From: Aestuariispira insulae
GTDB taxonomy: Bacteria > Pseudomonadota > Alphaproteobacteria > UBA8366 > Aestuariispiraceae
Direction of reading: 5' to 3'
Assembly (NCBI RefSeq): GCF_003385955.1
Contig: NZ_QRDW01000008.1
Coordinates: forward strand, 62,001-126,000
DNA length: 64,000 nucleotides
Shown: piece after piece, positions 1-8,773 of the stretch
How the letters are laid out: each line of letters begins with the position of its first letter
How positions within the stretch are numbered: position 1 is the stretch's first letter
Translations under genes and position numbers: made by a program
The notes under the pieces: generated by a model
Seen by the model: only the letters and a program-made list of their open reading frames with translations
The model's database searches: none
Told to the model about the DNA's origin: nothing

Positions 1-3000
1 TGGCGCATTTCCGCGCCTGGGCCGGTGGCGATCATCAGAGGCACCACACCAAGCACGAAAGCAAAGGCGGTCATCAGGATCGGACGAAGACGCAGGCGCG
101 CCGCTTCGATGACGGCGGCCCGCAGGGGCTTGCCTTCATCTTCCAGCTGTTTGGCAAATTCCACGATCAGGATCGCGTTTTTCGCCGCCAGTGCCACCAG
201 CACAACCAAACCGATCTGGGTCAGGATATTATTATCCATGCCGCGCAGGGAGACCCCGGTCAGGGCGGAAAGCATGCTCATCGGCACGATCAAGATGATC
301 GCCAGCGGCAGGACCCAGCTCTCATATTGTGCTGCCAACAGCAGGAAGACAAAGACGATTGCCAGCAGGAAGATAAAGACCGCCGTGTCGCCGGTCTGTT
401 TTTCCTGATAGGCAAGCTCTGTCCACTCGATCTCCAGCCCCTGTGGCAATGTCTGGGCCGCCATGTCTTCCATGATCTTGAGCGCCTCCCCGGTGGAAAT
501 GCCGGGCATGGCGCTGCCCTGCAACGGCACTGATGTATACATGTTATAGCGCTGGACCAGATCCGGCCCCGCCACATCACGAATTTCCACCAGTGTGCCC
601 AGCGGCACCAGCGCGCCCGTGGCGGACCGCACTTTCAGGCTGGCAATATCCTCACGCTCTGCCCGAAAGGCCTGGTCGGCCTGGGCACGGACCTGGTAAA
701 CCCGGCCAAAGGCATTGAAATCGTTAACATAGGCGGTGCCCAGATTGATCTGAAGGGTTTCGAAAATTGCCGGGATAGGCACATTCAGCATGCGCGCCTT
801 GACCCGGTCAATCTCCAGATAGACCTGCGGGCTGGAGGCGCTGAAGGTTGTGAAGACGCCCATGACGCCCGGCGTCTGGCTGGCCTGCCCCATCATCTGA
901 TAGGCTGCGGCCAGGACCCGTTGCACGCTGTCGCCATTGCGTTCCTGGATCTGCATCTTGAAACCGCCGGCATTCCCGATACCGCTGACCGGTGGGGGCG
1001 GCACGGCGATGATGAAGGCTTCCTGGATCGATTGCAGGCGGCCATAAATCTGGCCGATGATCGCATTGGCATTCTGGCCGTTTTCGATCCGGCTGTCGAA
1101 ATCCTCAAATGTGGCGAAGATAGCGGCGGCATTGGACGCGTTGGTGAAGGTTGCGCCTGAAAAACCGGCAAAGGCCACGGCATTTTTCACACCCGGCGTA
1201 TCCAAAATGATCTGGGTCGCGCGCTTGGTCACCTCGTCAGTCCGGGCCAGGGATGCGCCATCGGGCAGTTGGATCACCACGATGGAATATCCCTGGTCCT
1301 GCGTCGGGATGAAGCCGCGCGGTACCGTCATGAAGCTATTAACCGTTAACGCGACCAGACCGGCATAAAGCACCCACATGAGGGCGGTCCGTTTGGTGAC
1401 AAAGCGGATCGATCGGCCATAGCGGTTGGTCAGCCCGTCAAAGAGATGGTTGAAGCCGTTGGCGAAACTGCGGCCCCAGCGCGCCAGGAAAAAAGTGGGT
1501 TCCTGATCCTGGCCGGGCCGGTGCAGCAGCAGGGCGGCCAATGCCGGTGACAATGTCAGCGAGTTCAAGGCAGAAATCAGGGTGGATATAGCGATGGTCA
1601 GGGCAAATTGCTTGTAAAACTGTCCGGAAATGCCCGGTATGAAAGCGGTCGGCACAAAGACCGCGCACAAGACCAACGCCATGGCTATGAGCGCACTGCC
1701 AACCTCGTCCATGCTTTTGTGGGCGGCTTGGCGCGGGCTCATGCCCAGGGCGATGTTCCGCTCCACATTCTCCACCACGACAATAGCATCATCCACCACG
1801 ATACCGATGGCCAGGACCAGTCCAAACAGGGTCAGGGTGTTGAGCGAATAATCAAAGGCGGCCATGAAAGCCAATGTCCCGATCAGCGAGACTGGAATGG
1901 CGGCGATCGGAATGATCGCGGTGCGCCAGGATTGCAGGAAGATGATCACGACCAAGATCACCAGGATCATGGCTTCGAACAGGGTCTTGTAAACCTCGTT
2001 CATGGATTCGGCGATGAATTCGGTCGGGTTGTAAACGATCTCGTAATCAAGCCCTTCCGGGAAATCCCGGGACAGGTCTTCCATGGTTGCCATGATTTCG
2101 TCGGCGGTGTTCAGCGCGTTGGATCCCGGGCGTTGGAAAATGCCCAGCGCCACGGCGGGCTTGCCGTTCAGATAGGAGTTGGTGACATAATCCTTGGCCC
2201 CCAATTCCACCCGGGCCACATCCTGAACCCGGATCAGACGGCCGTCATCGCTGGATTTGACGATTACCTGGCGAAATTGTTTTACATCGGAAAAACGCCC
2301 CTGGGTGGTGACCACAAACTGGAAGGCGTTATTGCCGGGATTGGGCGGTGTGCCAAGCGCCCCGCCGGAAACCTGAACATTCTGCTCGCGCAGTGCATTG
2401 ATGACATCCCCGGCGGCAAGGCCGTAGGAGGCGAGCTTTTCCGGATCGAGCCAGACACGCAGCGAATATTCACGCTCCCCAAAAATGGTCAATGTGCCCA
2501 CTCCGTCGAGGCGCAACAACACGTCGCGCACCCGGGTCTTGGCATAGTTGGAGACATAAAGCTGGTCATAGCTGTCGTCGGGCGAGAGCATATGAACCAC
2601 CATCATAAGGTCCGGCGAGCTTTTGACCGTTGTGACCCCCAGCCTGCGGACTTCTTCCGGCAGGCGCGGCTCGGCAATGGCGACCCGGTTCTGAACCAGG
2701 ACCTGGGCCTGATCCAAATCGGTCCCCAGGGCAAAAGTGATGGTCAGGGCCATATTGCCGTCGCTGGTGGAATAGGAGGACATATAAAGCATATCCTCGA
2801 CCCCGTTGATTTCCTGTTCCAGCGGGGTTGCGACCGTGGCGGCGATGGTTTCCGCATTGGCGCCGGGATAGCTGGCGCGCACCACGATGGATGGCGGGGC
2901 AATCTCCGGATATTGCGCCACCGGCAGATTGAAATAGGAAATCCCGCCGACAATCATGATCACCAGGGAGATCACGGTTGCAAAGATCGGGCGTTCGACG

Positions 3001-3020
3001 AAGAAATGAGCGAATTTCAT
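1..3020 (-). CDS. RND multidrug efflux permease (AcrB/HAE1 type), cut by window edge
   Basis: Inner-membrane proton/drug antiporter of a tripartite efflux pump. It passes substrates to the periplasmic adaptor and an outer-membrane channel. About 1006 codons are visible and the frame runs off the left edge, so roughly the last 30-50 residues of a 1030-1060-aa family are missing. The N-terminus MKFAHFFVERPIFATVIS is the usual cytoplasmic start and TM1. The TM4 proton-relay motif GIVVDDAIVVVENVER (near residue 400) and the TM10 motif AAKNAILIVEFAKQ (near 940) are intact, so nothing suggests a dead pump. The gene starts 25 bp after the stop of the adaptor gene and is clearly in one operon with it. 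No outer-membrane factor gene is visible on this side. The substrate cannot be read from sequence. Confidence 0.96.
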   Translation of the reverse strand, partial: MKFAHFFVERPIFATVISLVIMIVGGISYFNLPVAQYPEIAPPSIVVRASYPGANAETIAATVATPLEQEINGVEDMLYMSSYSTSDGNMALTITFALGTDLDQAQVLVQNRVAIAEPRLPEEVRRLGVTTVKSSPDLMMVVHMLSPDDSYDQLYVSNYAKTRVRDVLLRLDGVGTLTIFGEREYSLRVWLDPEKLASYGLAAGDVINALREQNVQVSGGALGTPPNPGNNAFQFVVTTQGRFSDVKQFRQVIVKSSDDGRLIRVQDVARVELGAKDYVTNSYLNGKPAVALGIFQRPGSNALNTADEIMATMEDLSRDFPEGLDYEIVYNPTEFIAESMNEVYKTLFEAMILVILVVIIFLQSWRTAIIPIAAIPVSLIGTLAFMAAFDYSLNTLTLFGLVLAIGIVVDDAIVVVENVERNIALGMSPRQAAHKSMDEVGSALIAMALVLCAVFVPTAFIPGISGQFYKQFALTIAISTLISALNSLTLSPALAALLLHRPGQDQEPTFFLARWGRSFANGFNHLFDGLTNRYGRSIRFVTKRTALMWVLYAGLVALTVNSFMTVPRGFIPTQDQGYSIVVIQLPDGASLARTDEVTKRATQIILDTPGVKNAVAFAGFSGATFTNASNAAAIFATFEDFDSRIENGQNANAIIGQIYGRLQSIQEAFIIAVPPPPVSGIGNAGGFKMQIQERNGDSVQRVLAAAYQMMGQASQTPGVMGVFTTFSASSPQVYLEIDRVKARMLNVPIPAIFETLQINLGTAYVNDFNAFGRVYQVRAQADQAFRAEREDIASLKVRSATGALVPLGTLVEIRDVAGPDLVQRYNMYTSVPLQGSAMPGISTGEALKIMEDMAAQTLPQGLEIEWTELAYQEKQTGDTAVFIFLLAIVFVFLLLAAQYESWVLPLAIILIVPMSMLSALTGVSLRGMDNNILTQIGLVVLVALAAKNAILIVEFAKQLEDEGKPLRAAVIEAARLRLRPILMTAFAFVLGVVPLMIATGPGAEMR

Positions 3021-3045
3021 GAGATTGGTCCTCGGCCGGGGCGGC

Positions 3046-4194
3046 TTATTGTTTCACCGGCGGCAGCTCGGTCATCTGCGGGGTGACGGTGACGCCGGGG
3101 CGCACCCGCATCAAGCCGTTCACAACAATGATTTCCGTGCCGGTCAGGCCTTCGCGGATCACCCGGTAGCCGTCGATGCGCGGGCCGGGCCTGACAATCT
3201 GTGGGCTGACCGCATTGTCATTGCCCACCAGATAGACAATCCGGCGGTCCTGGTCGGACCCGATTGCCTCATCCGGGATCAGGATGCCTTGATACAGCGG
3301 GGAACCGGGGATGCTGATCCGGCCAAACAGGCCGGGCTGCAGAATCATGTCGGCGTTGTCAAAGACCGCCCGGATCCGAACCGTGCCGGTGGCCTCATCC
3401 ACCCGGTTGTCGACGAAATCCAGATAGCCGGTCAAATCGCCTTCGCGCTCATCGGTCAGGGTGACTGTCACCGTCTGGCGGTTGGCGCCGCCGCCGTTGC
3501 GGGCCATGCGGGCATAGGCAAGATAGGATCGCTCATCCACATCGAAGTAGAAATGGATCGGGGATTGGGAAACAATATTGGCCAGGATTGTTTCATTGGC
3601 ATTGACCAAATTCCCGATGGAAATGCCTTTCTGGCCGATGCGTCCGCTGATGGGGGCGCGGACTTCGGTGAATTCCAGATCCAGCCGTGCCCGGTTGACC
3701 GCGGCCTTCGCGCCTTCAATCTGGGCTTTGGCAGAGGCAAATTGCTGATTGCGCTCATCCAGGGTGGCCTGGGAGATATTTCCGCGTTTGATCAGGGTCT
3801 GGGCGCGTTCCAGTTCCTGTTCAGCAAGATCGAACTGCGTTTGGGCGACATCCAGATTGGCCAACGCTTCGTTCAACTGGGTTTGATAGGGGCGCTGATC
3901 GATGGTGACCAGAAGGTCGCCTTCCTGGACCAGGCTGCCTTCGGTGAAATGGATTTTCTCCAGATAGCCGGTCACACGGGCACGCACATTGACATCATCC
4001 ACAGCCTCGAAACGGCCGGTGAAGTCATCCCGCTCCATGATTTTTTTAACGACAGGCTTTGCCACCGTCACGGCTGGCGGCTGCGGGCCGGGGCTCTGGC
4101 TGTTGGCGCTGTCATCGCAGGCGGTCAGCAAACCGAGACCGGCCAGCGCGGCCAGGGCCAACAGTTTTGAAGGGCGTTTGAGGATGTTTTTCAT
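3046..4194 (-). CDS. RND efflux periplasmic adaptor (membrane fusion protein), lipoprotein
   Basis: Periplasmic adaptor linking the RND permease to an outer-membrane channel (HlyD/AcrA family), 382 aa. A lipoprotein signal peptide with lipobox LLTAC places the acylated Cys at about residue 26. After it come a first biotinyl/lipoyl half, a coiled-coil hairpin (about 95-165, rich in Q/E/A) and the second lipoyl half with the motif VRAPISGRIG. Beta-barrel and membrane-proximal domains follow, ending at GVTVTPQMTELPPVKQ. I chose the ATG at 4194 because it gives the signal peptide directly; a longer TTG start at 4248 would add 18 residues before it. It is the first gene of the pump operon. Confidence 0.95.
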   Translation of the reverse strand: MKNILKRPSKLLALAALAGLGLLTACDDSANSQSPGPQPPAVTVAKPVVKKIMERDDFTGRFEAVDDVNVRARVTGYLEKIHFTEGSLVQEGDLLVTIDQRPYQTQLNEALANLDVAQTQFDLAEQELERAQTLIKRGNISQATLDERNQQFASAKAQIEGAKAAVNRARLDLEFTEVRAPISGRIGQKGISIGNLVNANETILANIVSQSPIHFYFDVDERSYLAYARMARNGGGANRQTVTVTLTDEREGDLTGYLDFVDNRVDEATGTVRIRAVFDNADMILQPGLFGRISIPGSPLYQGILIPDEAIGSDQDRRIVYLVGNDNAVSPQIVRPGPRIDGYRVIREGLTGTEIIVVNGLMRVRPGVTVTPQMTELPPVKQ

Positions 4195-4242
4195 AGGTCG
4201 TCTGCCTGTGGCTGATATCTGTGCAGGAACGCTGTCGGGAAC

Positions 4243-4263
4243 TAACAAATCAGAAAGTTGTTA
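4243..4263. promoter_or_regulatory. Inverted repeat upstream of the efflux operon, possible operator
   Basis: Six-base arms TAACAA (4243-4248) and TTGTTA (4258-4263) are separated by 9 bases, about 50 bp upstream of the adaptor ATG in the 265-bp gap between the divergent efflux operon and the SDR gene. RND operons are commonly controlled by TetR- or MarR-type repressors binding such sites, but no regulator gene is next to it here. The assignment is speculative. Confidence 0.25.
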
Positions 4264-4459
4264 ACAAAATCCGATAATTGTGCGGGATGATCAACATGGC
4301 GTTCGATTCCGCAAATACAATTAACGAAATGGAAAATAACTATTTCCAATCGGTTGGGGATGCGACAAGTTGACGTTGATATTCATTTCCCCGATTGCGA
4401 AGCTGTCATACAACGCCCGATAGTGTGCCATGAATTCGCGGATACAGGGGAGAAATTAA

Positions 4460-5221
4460 ATGGATATCAAAAATGCTGTGGCGGTTGTGACCGGCGGTGC
4501 ATCCGGCCTGGGTGAAGGGACCGCACGTGCGTTGGCACAGGCAGGAGCCAAAGTTGCAATCCTTGATATGGGCCTGGAAAAGGCGCAGGAGGTTGCATCT
4601 GATATCGATGGTATTGCGGTTCAATGCAATGTGGCCGATGCCGCCAGCGCTGAGGCCGCCATGGCGGAAGTCTCGGAAAAACTTGGGGCTTGCGCGGTCG
4701 CGGTGAATTGCGCGGGCGTCGCCCCGGCTGGGCGGATCGTCGGCCGGGACGGCCCGATGGAGCTCGACGCCTTCAACAAAGTCATCCAGGTCAATCTGGT
4801 GGGCACTTTCAATATCATGCGCCTGGCGGCCAGCCAGATGCAGACACGTGATGCCAATGAAGATGGCGAGCGTGGCATTATCATTTCAACGGCCTCCGTG
4901 GCGGCCTATGAAGGCCAGATCGGCCAGGCGGCTTATGCGGCATCCAAAGGCGGGGTGGTGTCCCTGACCCTCCCGGCGGCCCGCGAATTTGCCAAAACCG
5001 GTATCCGTGTCAATGCGATTGCGCCGGGCCTGTTTGGCACGCCAATGCTGCTGGGCATGCCGCAGGAAGTCCAGGACAGCCTGGCCGCAACCCTGCCGTT
5101 CCCGTCACGGTTCGGCAAACCGTCCGAATATGCCAAGCTGGTTTTGCATATGATCGATAATCCGATCATGAATGGCGAGGTGGTGCGTCTGGACAGCGCG
5201 CTGCGCATGCAGCCGCGCTAA
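4460..5221 (+). CDS. SDR dehydrogenase, type-2 3-hydroxyacyl-CoA dehydrogenase-like
   Basis: Short-chain dehydrogenase/reductase of 253 aa, most like 3-hydroxyacyl-CoA or 3-hydroxy-2-methylbutyryl-CoA dehydrogenases (HSD17B10 group). The Rossmann motif TGGASGLGEG lies at 11-20. Asp36 at the end of beta-2 favours NAD(H). NCAGVAP lies near 83. The catalytic set Ser146, Tyr159 and Lys163 (YAASK) is complete. The C-terminal NGEVVRLDSALRMQPR ending is typical of this subgroup. GGGGAG sits about 8 bp before the ATG. It is transcribed away from the efflux operon and converges on the next gene with only 12 bp between, so it is probably monocistronic. A role in fatty-acid or branched-chain degradation is inferred. 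Confidence 0.9.
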   Translation: MDIKNAVAVVTGGASGLGEGTARALAQAGAKVAILDMGLEKAQEVASDIDGIAVQCNVADAASAEAAMAEVSEKLGACAVAVNCAGVAPAGRIVGRDGPMELDAFNKVIQVNLVGTFNIMRLAASQMQTRDANEDGERGIIISTASVAAYEGQIGQAAYAASKGGVVSLTLPAAREFAKTGIRVNAIAPGLFGTPMLLGMPQEVQDSLAATLPFPSRFGKPSEYAKLVLHMIDNPIMNGEVVRLDSALRMQPR

Positions 5222-5233
5222 CGGGGCTGCGGA

Positions 5234-6190
5234 CTATCCGGCGGGGGCCTGGGCTTCCGCCGCTGTCCGGCTGATCCTCTCGGTGTCGATATCCCTGGCG
5301 GAGGGGAATTCCGTCAGGGCTGCGGCCTGGCTGAAGGCATCGGCGGCCTGCCTGGCGGATATGCCGCCCTCACCGAATTGGCCGGACCCAGGCTGGCCAG
5401 TGGGATCGGAAGACTCTCCGGCTTCGGCCGATCTCGTTGTCGTATCAGGCCTGTCTTCCAGGCTTTCCGTGCGCTGTTCTTCTTCCTCCCGGCGTGCTTC
5501 GCGGGCTTCTTCCTGTCGCTGTGTTCTCAATTCAGCTGAGGCCTGGGCAATTCCCTGGTTGGCTTCTGCAGCCACCCGTTGGTCTTGCGGCGAGGGTTCC
5601 GCCGGGGCGAGCGCCGCCCGACGCACAATCGTTAACTTAGCAATGGTTGCTTCCGGATCATTCAACGGGGAGGTATTGATACTGACTTCGCCGCCAATGG
5701 CATATTGCCGGCCGTCGGGGCCGGTTTGGTATTCATATGTGGGCGCGCTGGCATATTGTCCTCCGACCGCGGCATGGGCCTGTTCGTGGCGTTTCACTTC
5801 CGCGTCACGCTGTTTCAATTCCTGGACCTGCTGCTGTTCGGCGGTGGTCAGGCCCTGCGCGTTTGTCTTTTCCTCTGGCTGTTCTTCATCCTCTGCCTCT
5901 GTGGCAGCAGCATCAGTCTGCTCTTCATCGGCCTGGTCCGTGGCTGCTGCCTCTTCGGCGGCCGGATCCGTTGACTCTGGTGGGGTACTGATCAATGCCT
6001 GGGCCGCCAACAGGGTGTCGGTTGCCAGTTGGGATGTGGCGGTCAGAGGGTTAATGGCGGGCGATGGGCCGGACGGGCCTGCAGGGGCAGAGCTCTGCGA
6101 TGTCGCAGGCACAGACGTATCACCCGCCACCGCAGACGGGGTGGCGAGTGGTCTGGCAATCGCAAGTCCACTGCTTAAATTTACCTGCAT
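5234..6190 (-). CDS. Putative metalloprotease of the SprA-related family (HExxH protein)
   Basis: Protein of about 318 aa. Low-complexity regions flank a compact conserved core: KRHEQAHAAVGGQYASAPTY, then YQTGPDGRQYAIGGEVSI, then PEATIAKLTIVRRAALAPA. HEQAH is an HExxH zinc-binding motif, and the GGEV(S/N)I and AL(A/N)PAEPSPQD blocks are those of the SprA-related putative metalloprotease family. The N-terminal part is Ala/Thr/Ser/Pro-rich and acidic. The C-terminal part is a charged Arg/Glu-rich segment, probably coiled or disordered. The ATG at 6190 was preferred over an alternative start at 6283 that would add 31 residues. Substrate and cellular location are unknown, and activity has not to my knowledge been shown for close relatives. 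Confidence 0.75.
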   Translation of the reverse strand: MQVNLSSGLAIARPLATPSAVAGDTSVPATSQSSAPAGPSGPSPAINPLTATSQLATDTLLAAQALISTPPESTDPAAEEAAATDQADEEQTDAAATEAEDEEQPEEKTNAQGLTTAEQQQVQELKQRDAEVKRHEQAHAAVGGQYASAPTYEYQTGPDGRQYAIGGEVSINTSPLNDPEATIAKLTIVRRAALAPAEPSPQDQRVAAEANQGIAQASAELRTQRQEEAREARREEEEQRTESLEDRPDTTTRSAEAGESSDPTGQPGSGQFGEGGISARQAADAFSQAAALTEFPSARDIDTERISRTAAEAQAPAG

Positions 6191-6377
6191 TCTACTTTTG
6201 CCTTCTGGCTTTCTTTGATCGACTGAAGCCCGATACCGCTTCTGGTTCAGGAAATACGCATTCTTGCCAACAACCGACCACACCAGACTATAACAAAGGA
6301 TGCCGGATTTGTGGAGATATAATGTACATAAAAATAAAGTTAATAATATATATTATACAAAAAATATTGTAAAACAA

Positions 6378-6406
6378 TTGACCTCTCACCAGATATTCCT
6401 TAAACA
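6378..6406 (+). promoter_or_regulatory. Possible sigma-70 promoter of cysH
   Basis: TTGACC (6378-6383), a 17-base spacer and TAAACA (6401-6406) lie about 32 bp before the cysH ATG, at the end of a strikingly AT-rich stretch (about 6315-6378). The -35 is good and the -10 poor, so an activator is plausible. I cannot identify a CysB-type site by eye. Confidence 0.3.
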
Positions 6407-6437
6407 CAAGCAATCAGGCAAAGTTGAGGATCAAACC

Positions 6438-7220
6438 ATGGCGCTTATTGATGCAGCCGATCATACTGCGGAGGCTCAAGCCACCCCGCTATCACAAAGA
6501 GTTGATGTCCGTGCGCACAGCGCGCCGATGGATCCGGCCTTGCTGAATGATTCCCTGGCAGGATTGTCAGTGAAGGAATTGCTGCATAAGGTTCTGCTCG
6601 AAATCTTCCCCGGACGGGTCGCGGTTGTTTCATCCTTTGGGGCTGAAGCCGCAGCCTTATTGGATCTGGTTTCCCGGGTTGATCGCGACACGCCGATCAT
6701 TTTCATGGATACCGGCAAACATTTTCAGGAAACCCTCGATTACCGGGACATGCTGATTGAACGGCTGCGGCTGACCAATGTCCAGTCTTTCAACCCGCTG
6801 GAGACGGACATTCAGGCGGAGGACCCGAACGGTACACTTTGGGAACGCGATACGGATGCCTGCTGTGATATCCGCAAGGTTCGCCCGTTGGATCGTGCTT
6901 TGCAGGGCTATGATGCTTGGATTTCCGGGCGCAAGCGTTATCAGTCTTCCACCCGCGCCAACCTGCCGACATTTGAATCTGATGACGGCCGGATCAAGAT
7001 CAATCCGTTGGCGGATTGGGATGCTGAGCAGATTGATGAGCATTACATGAATTTCGGCCTGCCGCGCCATCCGCTGTTTTACGAAGGTTATCCGTCCATC
7101 GGCTGCGCCAACTGTACCTCCAAACCGAAACCGGGTGAAGATGCGCGGTCCGGTCGCTGGGCAGGTAACGGCAAGACCGAATGTGGTATCCATAAAATGC
7201 GATTTGCGGATAATATCTAA
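6438..7220 (+). CDS. cysH: Assimilatory adenylylsulfate (APS) reductase
   Basis: Thioredoxin-dependent reductase that reduces adenylylsulfate to sulfite in assimilatory sulfate reduction, 260 aa. The nucleotide-binding part carries SSFGAEAAALLDL and FMDTGKHFQETLDYRD. Four cysteines for a [4Fe-4S] cluster are present as DACCDIRK and GCANCTS, which marks the APS-using class (EC 1.8.4.10) rather than the cluster-free PAPS reductases. The catalytic cysteine is in the C-terminal KTECGIHKM. Start: ATG at 6438 with GAGG 8 bp upstream; a longer frame to 6300 runs through the AT-rich leader and is unlikely. No cysD, cysN or cysI is adjacent, and a terminator follows, so the gene appears to stand alone. 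Confidence 0.95.
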   Translation: MALIDAADHTAEAQATPLSQRVDVRAHSAPMDPALLNDSLAGLSVKELLHKVLLEIFPGRVAVVSSFGAEAAALLDLVSRVDRDTPIIFMDTGKHFQETLDYRDMLIERLRLTNVQSFNPLETDIQAEDPNGTLWERDTDACCDIRKVRPLDRALQGYDAWISGRKRYQSSTRANLPTFESDDGRIKINPLADWDAEQIDEHYMNFGLPRHPLFYEGYPSIGCANCTSKPKPGEDARSGRWAGNGKTECGIHKMRFADNI

Positions 7221-7246
7221 CCGTCGGCTCATTTGGGATCCGGAGG

Positions 7247-7275
7247 AACCAGTCGCCTATGGCGGCTGGTTTTTT
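7247..7275 (+). terminator. Rho-independent terminator after cysH
   Basis: An 11-bp stem (7247-7257 with 7261-7271, one G-U pair) with a 3-base loop is followed by a T run, 27 bp after the cysH stop. It separates cysH from metA. Confidence 0.85.
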
Positions 7276-7392
7276 GTTTCAGGACAAAAAAACGAACGGT
7301 TGTTCTGTATAGCGGATTTTTGGACTGGAAAAGCGGATTGATTTCCATTAGGTAGATTGGATTAAGTTCATTATTACCCAGAGGCCAGTCCA

Positions 7393-8316
7393 ATGCCCAT
7401 CAAGATTCCAGATAACCTGCCGGCGCGTAAATTCCTGAGCGACGAAGGCCTGGTGGTGATGCAGGAATCCGATGCTGCGCGTCAGGATATCCGGCCACTG
7501 AAGATCGGGTTGTTGAATCTGATGCCGCTGAAGGAAAAAACCGAGCTGCATTTTTCACGCCTGATCGGGGCGACGCCGCTGCAGGTTGAGATGACCCTGA
7601 TCACGACGGGGTCCTACACACCTAGCAATGTATCCCGTCAGCATATGCTGGATTTCTATCATCCGTGGGAAGCCATCCGGGATCAGAAATTCGATGGTTT
7701 GATCGTCACCGGTGCCCCGGTGGAAACACTGGATTTCGAGGATGTCGCCTATTGGGAGGAGCTTTCCCAGATCTATGAGTGGACTCAGACGCATGTCCAT
7801 AACACGCTGAATATTTGCTGGGGGGCGCAAGCGGCGCTTTATCATTTCCATAATGTGCCGAAACATCCGCTGCGTGAAAAGATGTTCGGTTTGTTCCAGC
7901 ATCGCGTGGTCAAGAAACATTCGATCCTGTTGCGCGGTTTTGCGGATGAATTCCTGGTGCCGGTTTCCCGTCATACCGAGAACCGCCGGGAGGACCTGCC
8001 ACAACGTGACGGGATTGATGTGCTCGCGGAATCACCTGAATCCGGGCTTTGTATCGTTCGGGACCGGATCTGCCGTCAGGTCTATATGTTCAATCATCTG
8101 GAATATGACGCGACCACCTTGAAGGATGAATATGATCGTGATGTGCGCCAGGGACTGGAAATACAGCTGCCCAGGAACTACTATCCGGATGATGATCCAA
8201 ATCAGATGCCGCTCAATCTTTGGCGCAGCCATGCCCATCTGTTGATCGCGAACTGGATCAATGATGTTTATCAAACGACACCGTTTGATATCGAGGCTAT
8301 TGGCACGGGGACCTGA
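7393..8316 (+). CDS. metA: Homoserine O-acetyltransferase of the MetA fold
   Basis: First committed step of methionine synthesis: acylation of the homoserine hydroxyl, 307 aa. All MetA catalytic positions line up at their canonical numbers: Cys142 (NICWGAQAAL), His235 and Glu237 (FNHLEYD). Residue 111 is Glu (TGAPVETLDF). In characterised MetA proteins Glu111 goes with acetyl-CoA use and Gly111 with succinyl-CoA, so O-acetylhomoserine is the predicted product despite the usual annotation as succinyltransferase. GAGG lies 8 bp before the ATG. I looked for a SAM-II riboswitch in the 117 bp between the cysH terminator and the ATG and did not find its conserved blocks. Confidence 0.95.
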   Translation: MPIKIPDNLPARKFLSDEGLVVMQESDAARQDIRPLKIGLLNLMPLKEKTELHFSRLIGATPLQVEMTLITTGSYTPSNVSRQHMLDFYHPWEAIRDQKFDGLIVTGAPVETLDFEDVAYWEELSQIYEWTQTHVHNTLNICWGAQAALYHFHNVPKHPLREKMFGLFQHRVVKKHSILLRGFADEFLVPVSRHTENRREDLPQRDGIDVLAESPESGLCIVRDRICRQVYMFNHLEYDATTLKDEYDRDVRQGLEIQLPRNYYPDDDPNQMPLNLWRSHAHLLIANWINDVYQTTPFDIEAIGTGT

Positions 8317-8325
8317 CATAACGTC

Positions 8326-8715
8326 ATGATGAGGAACAGGCGGAACCTTCTTAGCGCATATGGATGCGCCTTGTTCGGTCTTTTGCTGAACCTGTTCCTG
8401 CCCATTGCCAGTGCACAGGCCTCTTCGGCCTCACAGGACCAGTCTGGGGTTTTCATCTGCGGATGGATCCAAGACATGCAAGCGAATCTATCCGGCGGGA
8501 ATGTTCCCGCTGGGGCCGATAGGGGGGCGGTTGATCCCATAAAGGCTTGCGATTTCTGCCTGCTGGCCTGTGAGAAGCCTGCGCAAGATGCCGCGCGTGC
8601 CGGGCTTGCCCAATCCCCCTTGCCGACCGCGATCCACGGTGGCTGGTTGGCAGTGCACTATGGTCCGGCAGGCATGGTCGGGACCGTCTCGATCCGGGCA
8701 CCTCCTGCGGTTTGA
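8326..8715 (+). CDS. DUF2946-like small exported protein
   Basis: A 129-aa protein (or 128 from the second ATG) with a signal peptide or N-terminal membrane anchor (YGCALFGLLLNLFLPIASAQA). It has Cys pairs at ICGW and CDFCLLAC and ends in IRAPPAV. The CxxCL motif and the RAPP ending are the marks of DUF2946, a family often found beside copper or metal uptake genes. It sits 10 bp after metA and 58 bp before a PCu(A)C copper chaperone, so I infer a role in periplasmic copper handling with its downstream neighbour rather than in methionine synthesis. The ribosome-binding site is weak, suggesting coupling to metA. Confidence 0.7.
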   Translation: MMRNRRNLLSAYGCALFGLLLNLFLPIASAQASSASQDQSGVFICGWIQDMQANLSGGNVPAGADRGAVDPIKACDFCLLACEKPAQDAARAGLAQSPLPTAIHGGWLAVHYGPAGMVGTVSIRAPPAV

Positions 8716-8773
8716 AGCATACAAGAAAAACCATTATATAACGCTTCATTCTCCAGAGAGGGAAACCAGACAT

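Noticed and set aside
1608-3086. 492-aa plus-strand ORF
   Set aside because: Shadow of the RND permease, whose motifs on the minus strand are unambiguous.
7276-7392. Possible SAM-II riboswitch upstream of metA
   Set aside because: Position and gene are right for an alphaproteobacterial SAM-II element, but I could not find the conserved GCTAAA-type 3' block or the pseudoknot pairing by eye. A covariance-model search would settle it.
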